64,000 nucleotides of DNA from Pseudomonas arsenicoxydans (GTDB lineage: Bacteria > Pseudomonadota > Gammaproteobacteria > Pseudomonadales > Pseudomonadaceae), in the NCBI RefSeq assembly GCF_006438915.1, contig NZ_RCZE01000020.1, positions 26,106 to 90,105 on the forward strand, written 5' to 3'. The notes under the pieces are model-generated. The model had not been told where the DNA came from. It did no database searches and saw nothing but the letters and a program-made list of their open reading frames with translations. This document shows positions 35,166-43,944 of the stretch, piece by piece (position 1 is the first letter of the stretch; every line of letters starts with the position of its first letter). The translations under genes and the position numbers were made by a program.

Positions 35166-35189
35166 AAAAAGCCCTGCACGAAGCAGGGC
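35166..35189 (-). terminator. Terminator after the 63-residue gene
   Basis: GCCCTGC-N5-GCAGGGC stem, followed on the minus strand by TTTTTTT. It is 21 bp past the stop of the gene at 35211-35402. Confidence 0.85.
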
Positions 35190-35210
35190 CTGGTCAAAAA
35201 CCGGTTCAGA

Positions 35211-35402
35211 TCAAGTCTTGTCTTTACCGCGGCGTTTGGCGGGTGCTGGGTGTTCAAGCTCCAATACGGATGCGACCTCAATCGCCTTTGCTTCGGTAGA
35301 GAACGGTCCGGTGATAGTCTCGGTGCCGCCGAAGTTCTCTATCCACCATTGGCCGTCTTTCTGTTTGATCAGGAACCCGTTGACGCTTTTTGCTTCCGAC
35401 AT
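35211..35402 (-). CDS. Hypothetical protein, 63 residues
   Basis: Starts MSEAKSVNGFLIKQKDGQWW at 35402, continues with IENFGGTETITGPFSTEAKA and ends with a basic tail (PAPAKRRGKDKT). The pattern of a small beta-sheet followed by a helix is common in short Pseudomonas proteins of unknown role. Its own terminator supports it as a gene. The 294 bases to galU show nothing assignable. Confidence 0.62.
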   Translation of the reverse strand: MSEAKSVNGFLIKQKDGQWWIENFGGTETITGPFSTEAKAIEVASVLELEHPAPAKRRGKDKT

Positions 35403-35696
35403 CTATCTGCCTCGTTGGCTTGTTCAATTGCGCCATGATAGCGCCAAATGCACCCAGAGAGTGCTGATGGGCGTATGGTGGTGCGATTGCATGTCTGGTC
35501 GGATCGCCAGTGCAGGTTCCGGGTTATCTGCTATCAATTAGAAGCTGCCGAAGGATCTGTGCAGCGATGTGCGGAACTATCCGCGAGAATATTTCTCTAT
35601 GTTGGCATCGGTTAGCCAGCGCGGGGCATTGTAAGGTGCACGCCGCCTGATTAGACTGCGCCGAAACTCGTACACACAGCCCTTTCAAGGACTTAT

Positions 35697-36536
35697 ATGA
35701 TCAAGAAATGCTTGTTCCCAGCAGCCGGTTACGGTACTCGCTTCCTGCCAGCGACTAAAGCCATGCCCAAAGAAATGCTGCCGGTGGTAAACAAGCCACT
35801 GATCCAGTACGGCGTCGAAGAAGCTCTGGACGCTGGTTTGACCGAAATTTCCATCGTCACAGGCCGCGGCAAGCGCGCCCTGGAAGACCACTTCGACATC
35901 AGCTACGAGCTGGAAAACCAGATCAAGGGCACCGACAAAGAGAAATACCTGGTCGGTATCCGCAAGTTGCTCGACAACTGCTCGTTCTCTTACACCCGTC
36001 AGACCGAAATGAAAGGCCTGGGTCACGCGATCCTGACCGGTCGGCCGCTGATCGGCGACGAACCGTTCGCCGTGGTGCTGGCGGATGACTTGTGCGTAAA
36101 CCTTGAAGGTGACGGCGTTCTGACCCAGATGGTCAAGCTGTACAAGCAGTTCCGCTGCTCGATCGTCGCCATTCAGGAAGTCGACCCACAAGAAACTCAC
36201 AAGTACGGCGTTATTGCCGGTGAGATGATTCGTGACGATATCTACCGCGTTCACAGCATGGTCGAAAAACCAAAGCCAGAAGATGCACCGTCGAACCTGG
36301 CGATCATCGGTCGCTACATCCTGACCCCGGATATCTTTGACCTGATCGAACAAACCGAGCCAGGCAAGGGTGGTGAAATCCAGATCACCGACGCCCTGAT
36401 GAAACAAGCCCAGAACGGCTGTGTGATGGCCTACAAGTTCAAAGGCAAGCGTTTCGACTGCGGTGGCGCTGAAGGCTACATCGACGCGACCAACTTCTGC
36501 TTCGAGAACTTCTACAAGACTGGCAAGGCTTACTGA
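35697..36536 (+). CDS. galU: UTP-glucose-1-phosphate uridylyltransferase
   Basis: Makes UDP-glucose from UTP and glucose 1-phosphate for lipopolysaccharide core, exopolysaccharides and osmoprotective glycans. It has 279 residues, the normal length. The nucleotide-binding start IKKCLFPAAGYGTRFLPATK, then MPKEMLPVVNKPLIQYGVEE, and the segments VVLADDLCV and GKGGEIQITDAL are intact. AAGGA precedes the ATG. It is monocistronic with a terminator, and is the last normal-composition gene before the AT-rich insert. Confidence 0.97.
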   Translation: MIKKCLFPAAGYGTRFLPATKAMPKEMLPVVNKPLIQYGVEEALDAGLTEISIVTGRGKRALEDHFDISYELENQIKGTDKEKYLVGIRKLLDNCSFSYTRQTEMKGLGHAILTGRPLIGDEPFAVVLADDLCVNLEGDGVLTQMVKLYKQFRCSIVAIQEVDPQETHKYGVIAGEMIRDDIYRVHSMVEKPKPEDAPSNLAIIGRYILTPDIFDLIEQTEPGKGGEIQITDALMKQAQNGCVMAYKFKGKRFDCGGAEGYIDATNFCFENFYKTGKAY

Positions 36537-36595
36537 TAGCGCTTGATCCGGTTGTAAGTTCGTCACACGGTTCGAATCGTGTGACGCCATAAAAC

Positions 36596-36622
36596 AAACG
36601 CCCCGACTTGTTCGGGGCGTTT
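36596..36622 (+). terminator. galU terminator
   Basis: AAACGCCCCGA-N4-TTCGGGGCGTTTG stem followed by CGTTTGTG. A second hairpin (CGTCACACG-N8-CGTGTGACG, 36561-36586) without a T run lies between it and the galU stop. Confidence 0.8.
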
Positions 36623-36964
36623 GCGTTTGTGCAAAAAGGAAAATTATTTTCAATTTTTTCTATCTAAGGGCAGTTGTGGCTAATAGCTAATTATTTCTTG
36701 ATTATTTGTAACTTAAAATTTTATTTTGATTTTTTTGCGTCGAGACTTTTGATCTGAGTAACGAGAGCTAACCGATTAGTTAGTGTCAGTCTTTGTTGGT
36801 CTGCGTTGCTTTTTGGTTGGCTGAATGTGTGAAAGTATTTCAAAGATACAATATGAAACACATGCTCTGTTGAACAGCAATGTAACTAAATTATAGAAAT
36901 GTTTTGTTTTTAAAAGGCGGGAATTAAATTCTCTTGGGTCGTATGTATATCTTGAGGTCAAGAC
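36623..36964. other. AT-rich leader region of the aminochorismate cluster
   Basis: About 340 bp without a supported gene, clearly richer in A and T than the surrounding chromosome. It holds many poly-T and poly-A tracts and an inverted repeat CTAAC-N6-GTTAG at 36768-36783. It must contain the promoter of the gene cluster starting at 36965, but no confident -35/-10 pair can be chosen. No regulator gene is present in the cluster. Confidence 0.6.
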
Positions 36965-38398
36965 ATGGAGTTCGACGTCATTGTTGTAGGTGCTGGCGCT
37001 GTTGGCGGTTCAATCGCGTATGAATTGTCATCGCGAGGTTTAAATGTCTGTCGGGTCGGTGAAACGGATCGTGCAAACGCAGCGTCAAGGGCTGCCGGTG
37101 CAATGAACGGATGTTTTGGTGAGGTCACCAGCGGATTACTGGCAAGTGACTTTGGCCGACTGAAGCTGGATATGGATCGACAGGCTCAGCAATTATGGCC
37201 AGTTTGGGCAGAGCGTCTGGCTACTTCTTCTGGCAACGCGACATCCCTGTTCACCGCGATGGGGACTCATGTTCTGCTCAATACGGCGGGCATGGACGAA
37301 GTTGACAGTGTCAACTACGACACCATCGAAAACACCCTGAGTGAGTACGGCGAACCGTACGAAGTCATTGATCCACGCAAGATGGAGTGGATCAAGCCCA
37401 ATCATCTCGTTCGTCCCCTGCGAGGGTTGTACATTCCGAACGAACATTCAGTGAACGCCCATTTGCTGCTGGAAAAACTAGATGCAGCTTTTGTCGCTGA
37501 AGGGGGCACTCTGAAAAATGAGAATGCCCAGCGAGTACTGGCGGAGGGTGGTGTAGCTACGGGCGTAGAGTTGAGCAGTGGGGAGGTGCTCTGGGCCCGT
37601 AAAGTGATTGTCGCCGCAGGCGTCCATTCTCTGGATCTGCTGAGCCATTTCGACGATGTGGTAAAGAAAATTCCACCGTTGTTCAGTGGCTATGGCGTGT
37701 CCATCCTGGTGAAAATGCCGGAAGGGAGCGAGCTGCCTAGCTCAGTCATTCGCACGCCGAACCGTGCGTTTGCCTGTGGCCTGCACTGCGTCCCTCGTGG
37801 CGATGGGATTTTATACCTGGGCGCGACCAATATTATCGCCGAGCAGCCGAAGAAACATGCGCTGGTTTCGGACGTACAATTCTTGCTTGATTGCGCAGTT
37901 GATCAGTTGAGTCTGGATCTTCACGGCGCCGACGTCATTTCTATCCAGGTTGGTAACAGGCCGATCCCCGCAGACGGTTTCCCATTGATTGGTGAGTGCG
38001 GCATAGAGGGGCTCTGGCTCGCAACAGGCACTTATCGGGACGGGTTACATCAGTCTCCATTATTGGCAAGCTATATAGCTGATTGCTTGACCGGCCTGAA
38101 ACATATCGGTCTTGATCTCAGTCCTTTTACGCCGGTGCGCGCTCCGCTAACCGGATTTACTCGAGAAGCCACTGTAAAAGAAACGGTGCAGCAAATGTTT
38201 GCGACGGGCTATGAGTATCGCTGGGATATAAAGCCTTATTGGTTTCCGCTGTTGGATGAGGGGTTGTCGCGTAACTATCAACAGTTGATAGATGGTTTGC
38301 ACCCGGCGTTTAGTCCTCCACCGGAATTAGTGGCGTTCTCTTATCTCTACGAGTCGATCCTGAATAGACTCTCTCAGTATTATCGGGAGTGGTCATGA
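36965..38398 (+). CDS. FAD-dependent oxidoreductase of the DAO (glycine/D-amino-acid oxidase) family
   Basis: 477 residues. The FAD-binding motif VIVVGAGAVGGSIAYELSSR (residues 6-25) is followed by NAASRAAGAMNGCFGEVTSG, and by the C-terminal DAO segment QVGNRPIPADGFPLIGECGI, then GLWLATGTYRDGLHQSPLLA. This family oxidises C-N bonds of amino acids or amines. About 90 residues beyond the usual DAO end (from VRAPLTGFTREAT on) form an extension with no recognised domain. It is the first gene of the insert and overlaps the methyltransferase start (ATGA). The substrate is unknown; an amine or amino acid made by the cluster is the obvious candidate. Confidence 0.8.
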   Translation: MEFDVIVVGAGAVGGSIAYELSSRGLNVCRVGETDRANAASRAAGAMNGCFGEVTSGLLASDFGRLKLDMDRQAQQLWPVWAERLATSSGNATSLFTAMGTHVLLNTAGMDEVDSVNYDTIENTLSEYGEPYEVIDPRKMEWIKPNHLVRPLRGLYIPNEHSVNAHLLLEKLDAAFVAEGGTLKNENAQRVLAEGGVATGVELSSGEVLWARKVIVAAGVHSLDLLSHFDDVVKKIPPLFSGYGVSILVKMPEGSELPSSVIRTPNRAFACGLHCVPRGDGILYLGATNIIAEQPKKHALVSDVQFLLDCAVDQLSLDLHGADVISIQVGNRPIPADGFPLIGECGIEGLWLATGTYRDGLHQSPLLASYIADCLTGLKHIGLDLSPFTPVRAPLTGFTREATVKETVQQMFATGYEYRWDIKPYWFPLLDEGLSRNYQQLIDGLHPAFSPPPELVAFSYLYESILNRLSQYYREWS

Positions 38399-39246
38399 GC
38401 CTTACTGATCGCGAATACCTCGCTATTAATCAGGCGCGGGCTATGTTGCAAGAGTCCGGAGTCTGGAGTCTCGAAGATGACTTAAGTTGCCTTGTGGATC
38501 GCTTTATCGAGCGGGCGGATAAGGGGCGAGCGCTGGAAGAGTTCATGTTGGCCGTCCAGGAGCGATGCAACCGAATTCCGCTCGGGCATATCGTCGGCAC
38601 GGTCGACTTTGACGATATGCCACTGGAAGTCGGAAGCGGGGTATTTATTCCGCGTCCCCACAGCAGGGTCATTCACAAATGGATTGAGAGCAGTGCGGAG
38701 CTGCGGCCAGGCTCAAAGGTGCTGGATCTGTGTGCGGGCAGTGGCGCAATCGGTCTGGCGATTGCGCGACGCAGGCCTGATCTCAACGTCACTTGTGTAG
38801 AGTTTGACCCGATAGCCGTTCAGTACCTCAAACGCAACATCGATCGACTTTCCTGTAAGGGCGTACAGGCTAGTTGCTTGCAGGCAGATATTCGCGACGA
38901 TCAGGCGTTGGCGCATTTCACTCATCAGATCGACCTGATTGTGGCTAATCCTCCCTACGTTCCGCAGGCTCAGGAGCTGTTGCCTGAATGGGGTGAGCAT
39001 CATCCTCAAGCGTCTGTTTACTCCGGGGCCGATGGTCTTGAGCTGATCAGGCAGATTATTTCTCTCGCCGATCAGATACTCGTTCGCGATGGCTGGTTGG
39101 TCATGGAGCACGGCGAAGATCAGGCCGAAGCGGTGCGAGAACTGTTCAGGCGCAATGACCTGACTGACATACAAACAGTGATCGACAAGAACGAGTCCGA
39201 TGCCTCGGGCAGCTCGGTAATGACAATCGGCCGCAAACCTCAGTGA
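38395..39246 (+). CDS. PrmC/HemK-like N-methyltransferase of the cluster
   Basis: 283 residues. The N-terminal helical part (residues 1-70) is unlike a release-factor recognition domain in detail but has similar length. The SAM-binding motif is KVLDLCAGSGAIGLAIARRR, with the acidic end VTCVEFD. The catalytic NPPY (residues 185-188, IVANPPYVPQAQE) is the signature of enzymes that methylate planar nitrogens. The housekeeping PrmC is expected elsewhere with its own gene neighbours, so this copy is probably dedicated to the pathway. It may methylate an amino or amide nitrogen of the product. The ATG at 38395 overlaps the previous stop. Confidence 0.75.
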   Translation: MSLTDREYLAINQARAMLQESGVWSLEDDLSCLVDRFIERADKGRALEEFMLAVQERCNRIPLGHIVGTVDFDDMPLEVGSGVFIPRPHSRVIHKWIESSAELRPGSKVLDLCAGSGAIGLAIARRRPDLNVTCVEFDPIAVQYLKRNIDRLSCKGVQASCLQADIRDDQALAHFTHQIDLIVANPPYVPQAQELLPEWGEHHPQASVYSGADGLELIRQIISLADQILVRDGWLVMEHGEDQAEAVRELFRRNDLTDIQTVIDKNESDASGSSVMTIGRKPQ

Positions 39247-39268
39247 TTTCTGGACAGGAGCTTTAGCA

Positions 39269-40534
39269 ATGGATGTGCGAGTCAAGCAAGACTGGATGAG
39301 TATTCGTCGTGGCAACACCACCGGTGCTCTGACAAACGCTTATGAGGAAGGGCTGACAGGTTTTACCGTTGCGAGTCGTGTAGGCAAGAAACTCACCCTG
39401 CAAGAAGGAGGTGTGTACACCGAATTTGTGTCCTGTTCGTACTTGGGGTTGGAAACCCATCCTGCACTGATCGATGCCGCGCACCGGGCTCTCGACACTT
39501 GCGGACTGCATCTGTCTTCTTCTCGAAGTGCGATGCGTCCAGCTTACCTGCCGCAACTGGAGGACCTGCTAGGCCAGGTTTATAGAGGTAGCGCGGTTGC
39601 AGTGTTCACCTCCACCAGCAGTGTTCATCTAGGTGTTTTGCCCTTGTTGGGCAGTGGATCACTGTCAGGTTATCCCGTTAGAAAGAGAGTGCATTGGCTG
39701 ATGGATAAAACCGCCCATGCTTCGATGCAGGTTCTAAGGGGGATTCTGGAGCAATTCGGGTCTGTTTCCAGGGTCGAGTCGACGGACCCGGAGTTGATGG
39801 CCGTTACGCTGAAAGGGTGCGCGAATAGGGGTGAAACCCCAGTGCTCTTGATTGACGGCATTGGCTCGATGAGTGGCTTGGTGCCCATCGCCGAGCTTTC
39901 CCAGCAGTTGGAGTCTGCGCAGGGATATCTGTATGTAGACGATGCGCACGGTATTTCGATTGTCGGCCGACATGGCGCGGGTTATGCGTTTTTTGCGGTA
40001 GATCATTCGTTGCCGCCAAACGTCATTTTGGCCGGGTCACTTTCCAAAGCCTTTGGCGGCGCGGGTGGTTTTGTTGTGATGTCGGATCCACAGGATGTAG
40101 CGATCATTCAGACATCTGCGAATCCTTTGATATTCGGCCATTCGATTATGTTGCCGATGCTCGCGGCGAACGTTGCCTCTGCGCAAATTCATCTCAGTGA
40201 AGAAATTGATGTGCTGCAACGGCGCCTCTGGAAAAACGTGAGCCTTTTAGACGCGGTTACCGACAACCAACTGCTCAACGCAGGTATCCAGTCGCCAGTT
40301 CGGGGAGCCTTCTTTGAAACGGAGGAAGCCGGATTGCAGGCTGCGAGAGCCCTGCGGGACCAAGGCATGCTGCTGTTCCCGGTTTTCTATCCAATCATCG
40401 CCAAAGGCAAGGCAATGCTGCGTTTTGCAGTTTCGGCCGACCACAGTGAACAAGACATCAGGTTGCTAGGGACTGCCCTGCAAGCGTTGTCGAGAAATGG
40501 GACTTGGACACCCACTATCTGCGCGCCGGCTTAA
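39269..40534 (+). CDS. Alpha-oxoamine synthase family PLP enzyme
   Basis: 421 residues of the family of 5-aminolevulinate, 8-amino-7-oxononanoate and 2-amino-3-ketobutyrate synthases. These condense an amino acid with an acyl-CoA with loss of CO2. Visible features are FVSCSYLGLETHP, the PLP-stacking region DKTAHASMQVLRG (His150), the Asp-Asp-Ala-His motif at 224-227 (YVDDAHGIS) and the Schiff-base Lys260 (LAGSLSKAFGGAGG). The loop FTSTSSVHLG replaces the usual F-x-S-G-x-x-A-N, so substrate specificity probably differs from the housekeeping enzymes. AGGAG precedes the ATG, 22 bp after the methyltransferase. Confidence 0.82.
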   Translation: MDVRVKQDWMSIRRGNTTGALTNAYEEGLTGFTVASRVGKKLTLQEGGVYTEFVSCSYLGLETHPALIDAAHRALDTCGLHLSSSRSAMRPAYLPQLEDLLGQVYRGSAVAVFTSTSSVHLGVLPLLGSGSLSGYPVRKRVHWLMDKTAHASMQVLRGILEQFGSVSRVESTDPELMAVTLKGCANRGETPVLLIDGIGSMSGLVPIAELSQQLESAQGYLYVDDAHGISIVGRHGAGYAFFAVDHSLPPNVILAGSLSKAFGGAGGFVVMSDPQDVAIIQTSANPLIFGHSIMLPMLAANVASAQIHLSEEIDVLQRRLWKNVSLLDAVTDNQLLNAGIQSPVRGAFFETEEAGLQAARALRDQGMLLFPVFYPIIAKGKAMLRFAVSADHSEQDIRLLGTALQALSRNGTWTPTICAPA

Positions 40535-40582
40535 GTCTGACTATCGAATACCTTGCAGAAATTGGCTAATGGAGGTGCATGA

Positions 40583-40918
40583 ATGCAACAACATGGACAG
40601 TTATCACAGGCAGGAGCGTCAAAAATTTTGCAACCGCTGCGAGAAAGGCTCGACTCGATAAATCTGCAGGTTGTCGATCTGCTTTCGGAGCGTATGAAGG
40701 TGTGCATGGGTATTGCCGAGCTTAAAGCCGCACATGGTATTGCCATGATGCAGCCCGGGAGAATTTCCTATGTGCTGGAAATGATTAAGGACAGATCTCA
40801 GGCTTCAGGACTAAGGCCGGAATACACCGAGTCGATATTCAAGCTGATTATTGCGGAGACCTGTACCCAGGAAGACCTGTTGATCAATCAGCGTCTGAGC
40901 CGGGGCCTTTCCTCATGA
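40583..40918 (+). CDS. papB: AroQ-type mutase, probably 4-amino-4-deoxychorismate mutase (PapB-like)
   Basis: A 111-residue helical AroQ domain alone: LRERLDSINLQVVDLLSERM, then KVCMGIAELKAAHGI, with the arginines and lysine that bind the dicarboxylate. Stand-alone chorismate mutases of this size rearrange chorismate to prephenate. Next to an aminodeoxychorismate synthase and a TyrA-like enzyme, the amino analogue is the likelier substrate, as for PapB of chloramphenicol and pristinamycin pathways. This assignment is by context. GGAGG lies 7 bp before the ATG at 40583. The stop overlaps the synthase start (ATGA). Confidence 0.8.
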   Translation: MQQHGQLSQAGASKILQPLRERLDSINLQVVDLLSERMKVCMGIAELKAAHGIAMMQPGRISYVLEMIKDRSQASGLRPEYTESIFKLIIAETCTQEDLLINQRLSRGLSS

Positions 40919-42984
40919 AGATACTGCTGATTGATAACTTCGATTCCTTTACCCAGAACATTGCTCAATATCTGTTCGAGGTAACGGGGGTGTGCGCAGA
41001 CATCGTTAAAAACTCTGTTTCGTACAGCGAACTCGGCATCGAAAAGTATGATGCAGTGGTGCTGTCGCCTGGACCGGGACATCCCGCTGAAGAGGACGAT
41101 TTTGGTGTCTGTGGCAACGTCATTTTGCATTCTCCTGTGCCGATACTCGGCATCTGCCTGGGGCATCAGGGTATTGCGCAATTTCTTGGCGGGTCAGTGG
41201 GGCATGCTCCCAGTCCTGTGCATGGTTATCGCAGCCGCATCACGCATTCAGGCAGAGGGCTTTTTCGCGACTTGCCCGAGCAGTTCGAGGTGGTTAGATA
41301 CCACTCGTTGATGTGCACGAGCCTGCCGGCAGAGCTTCAATGTACGGCCTGGACGTCCGAAGGTGTGGTTATGGCAATCGAGCACGTTGCCAGACCGATC
41401 TGGGGCGTTCAATTCCACCCGGAGTCCATCCATTCGGAATATGGGCATGCGTTGCTAAGTAACTTCATACGCATGGCACTTGAACACAATGTGAGTATGA
41501 GACGCCGACTGGAGTCGGGTGCAGAGTGCGCATCGTCAAAAAGCGCCTATGTAGCAGTGGGCGGCGAGCTGAATATGCAGCTCGCCTACCGTGAACTCCC
41601 CGAGGACCTGGATCCTCAGGCGGTATTTTCATCTCTTTATGCAGGCGACCGCTTCGCTTTCTGGCTCGACAGCGAAAAATCGGATAGACCGAATGCGCGT
41701 TACTCGATCATGGGCAGTGGGGTGACTCATGGAGCCATCAGATTTGAGTACGATGTCACTGATGAATGCCTGGCGCTTGAAGGACCCAGGGGCATAAAAA
41801 GCATCAAAGGTGACTTCTTCACTCTGGTTGCACAGATTTTCGAAGCGGTTCAGGTCGCAACTCCACAGTACTTGCCGTTCGGTTTCAAGGGCGGTTTCGT
41901 CGGTTACCTGGGGTATGAGTTAAAAGGATTGACGGGAGGGCATAAGGCCTATCGGTCGGGTTATCCGGATGCGGCATTTATGTTTGCACCGCACTTTTTG
42001 GTCTTTGATCATCAGGAAGCTAAAGCTTATCAGTGCATGATCACTGCCACCGGAGAAGCGGCCGTTTGGCCGACTCTACCCGACGTTACTGAACTTGAAG
42101 ATAAGCCCGCGCTACATGACAGAGCCTTTGTTCCAGGTGCTGTTGATCAATTGAGCCTATCGCTTGAAGATGGGCCGGATGATTACATCACCAAGATCAA
42201 CCGGTCTTTGAAGTACATTACTGATGGGGAGTCTTATGAGATTTGCCTGACCAACCGGGCAAAAATGACGTACGACGGTGCGCCGTTGAGTGCATACAAG
42301 CGGATGCGTCGGGCTAGTCCGGTACCTTATGGTGCCTATCTTTCATTTGCGCAGTTCTCGGTGCTCAGTGCATCGCCGGAGACTTTTCTCAGGATCGATG
42401 ACAGCGGAATGATCGAGTCCCGGCCGATCAAAGGAACGAGGCCGCGCAGCAAACAGATTTCTGAAGACCAGATGCTGCGCGATGAGCTTCTGGTTTCAGC
42501 CAAGGACAGAGCCGAGAACCTGATGATCGTCGATCTGGTCCGTCACGATTTGAATCAGGTGTGTCGTCCGGGAAGCGTACATGTTCCCGAAATTTTCTCG
42601 GTCGAGAGTTTCTCGTCGGTACATCAACTTGTTTCCACCGTTCGCGGGCACCTTCGCTCTGAAGTGGCAACGCTTGAGGCCATTCGCGCCTGTTTTCCAG
42701 GTGGCTCCATGACCGGGGCACCCAAGAAGCGCACTATGGAAATTATTGACGTGTTGGAATCCTCGGCACGAGGTATCTATTCTGGCGCGTTGGGCTGGTT
42801 ATCTTTCAGTGGTGCGGCAGAGCTGAGTATTGTCATACGCACAGCTGTTCTCCAAGACGGCGAGGCGACGTTTGGCATCGGTGGTGCGATCGTTGCGCAC
42901 TCAGATCCCCAGCAGGAACTTGAAGAGACATTGGTCAAGGCAAGCGTGCCTTATTACAGTTTTGTCGCAGGGAGCGAAGCATGA
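40915..42984 (+). CDS. papA: Fused 4-amino-4-deoxychorismate synthase (PapA-like)
   Basis: 689 residues in two parts. Residues 1-195 are a class I glutamine amidotransferase (LLIDNFDSFTQNI, nucleophile Cys81 in GICLGHQG, and FHPES). Residues about 215-680 are a chorismate-binding domain of the PabB/TrpE family. The active site reads ESRPIKGTRPR with Lys506. Lys in this position is the nucleophile of aminodeoxychorismate synthases, whereas anthranilate synthases carry Ala (PIAGT). The enzyme should therefore make 4-amino-4-deoxychorismate. The fused order glutaminase-PabB matches PapA and fungal/plant enzymes rather than the separate housekeeping pabA and pabB. Both ends overlap neighbours by ATGA. 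Confidence 0.88.
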   Translation: MKILLIDNFDSFTQNIAQYLFEVTGVCADIVKNSVSYSELGIEKYDAVVLSPGPGHPAEEDDFGVCGNVILHSPVPILGICLGHQGIAQFLGGSVGHAPSPVHGYRSRITHSGRGLFRDLPEQFEVVRYHSLMCTSLPAELQCTAWTSEGVVMAIEHVARPIWGVQFHPESIHSEYGHALLSNFIRMALEHNVSMRRRLESGAECASSKSAYVAVGGELNMQLAYRELPEDLDPQAVFSSLYAGDRFAFWLDSEKSDRPNARYSIMGSGVTHGAIRFEYDVTDECLALEGPRGIKSIKGDFFTLVAQIFEAVQVATPQYLPFGFKGGFVGYLGYELKGLTGGHKAYRSGYPDAAFMFAPHFLVFDHQEAKAYQCMITATGEAAVWPTLPDVTELEDKPALHDRAFVPGAVDQLSLSLEDGPDDYITKINRSLKYITDGESYEICLTNRAKMTYDGAPLSAYKRMRRASPVPYGAYLSFAQFSVLSASPETFLRIDDSGMIESRPIKGTRPRSKQISEDQMLRDELLVSAKDRAENLMIVDLVRHDLNQVCRPGSVHVPEIFSVESFSSVHQLVSTVRGHLRSEVATLEAIRACFPGGSMTGAPKKRTMEIIDVLESSARGIYSGALGWLSFSGAAELSIVIRTAVLQDGEATFGIGGAIVAHSDPQQELEETLVKASVPYYSFVAGSEA

Positions 42985-43853
42985 TGGATGACACGGTAGT
43001 CGTGTTGGGCGGAGCGGGGCTGGTGGGGTCCCTCATCACCCGAATACTTATCCAATACGGATGTAATGTCCGCGTTGTGGATCGCAGGCCTCCAGAGCAG
43101 CAATGTAGTTTTCATGAGGTCGATGTCACCAGCCCGTTCAGCAATACCGGGCACATTTTTCAAGGGGCGACGGCGATTGTTTTTGCTCTGCCGGAAAGTG
43201 TCGCGATTCGGGCAATCCCATGGGTGCTTGGGGCCGTTTCGGACAAGATAGTATTTATTCCGACCTGCTCTGTTCAAGAGCCTTTTTACCGAGCATTGAA
43301 GAATGCTTCATCCCGCCAGCCTTTTGTCGGGATCAACCCTATGTTTTCGCCCAAGCTTTCTGTTCAAGGGCGTACCGTTGCTGTTTGCCTGGACGAGGAG
43401 GATTCGCCTTCAACCTTTATCGAGCAATACCTGCTCGGTGCAGGAATAAAGATTAAGCGAATGACGCCTGTTGCCCACGACGAGCTGATGGCCCTTTGTC
43501 AGGCATTGCCTCATGCCGCCATTCTTGGCTTCGGCCTGGCGCTGGCGAAGTGCTCACTGGATCTTGAAAGCGCGCTCGAAGTGATGCCGCCGCCAATGCG
43601 CACGATGATGGCATTATTGTCTCGCGTTCTGGTGAATCCGCCCGAAGTCTATTGGGACATTCAGCTGGAAAACGACCACGCCATCAAGCAGCGTGAGGCA
43701 CTGGCGGAAGGAATGAAGCGTTTGACGGAGAGTGTTCGCAGCCAAGATTACGACGGGTTTCGCTGTGATCTCCAAGGTGTTTCAAATGCATTGGGCCGCC
43801 GTTTGAATTCGGGGGCAGTCGATTGTCAGCACGTGTTTTCACTGCTGAACTGA
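42981..43853 (+). CDS. papC: TyrA-like dehydrogenase, probably 4-amino-4-deoxyprephenate dehydrogenase (PapC-like)
   Basis: 290 residues. The NAD-binding start is VVVLGGAGLVGSLITRILIQ, then VVDRRPP. The substrate segment VGINPMFSPKLSVQG corresponds to the HPMFGP motif of prephenate dehydrogenase, with Asn in place of the His that contacts the substrate. This change fits a non-standard substrate such as aminodeoxyprephenate, giving 4-aminophenylpyruvate after oxidative decarboxylation. It overlaps the synthase gene by ATGA. No dedicated aminotransferase follows; a housekeeping aromatic transaminase could produce 4-aminophenylalanine. Confidence 0.83.
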   Translation: MMDDTVVVLGGAGLVGSLITRILIQYGCNVRVVDRRPPEQQCSFHEVDVTSPFSNTGHIFQGATAIVFALPESVAIRAIPWVLGAVSDKIVFIPTCSVQEPFYRALKNASSRQPFVGINPMFSPKLSVQGRTVAVCLDEEDSPSTFIEQYLLGAGIKIKRMTPVAHDELMALCQALPHAAILGFGLALAKCSLDLESALEVMPPPMRTMMALLSRVLVNPPEVYWDIQLENDHAIKQREALAEGMKRLTESVRSQDYDGFRCDLQGVSNALGRRLNSGAVDCQHVFSLLN

Positions 43854-43944
43854 TCCATACACGGCAGGGAAGTCCGTAGGAAAACGTTTCGCGGGGACAT
43901 GAAAAATGCCCCGTGGAATTACCTCTGTATAAGGACCTTAATCC

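Noticed and set aside
36561..36586. Hairpin CGTCACACG-N8-CGTGTGACG as the galU terminator
   Set aside because: No T run follows; the next hairpin at 36596-36622 is the better terminator.
40915..42984. Anthranilate synthase (TrpEG or PhzE type)
   Set aside because: The domain order fits, but the active site has PIKGT with Lys, and the adjacent genes are a mutase and a TyrA-like enzyme, not tryptophan or phenazine genes.
43890..43916. Riboswitch before the MFS exporter gene (GGGG-ACAT...ATG-CCCC hairpin)
   Set aside because: Only a single short hairpin is visible, without the conserved loops of known riboswitch classes or a terminator.
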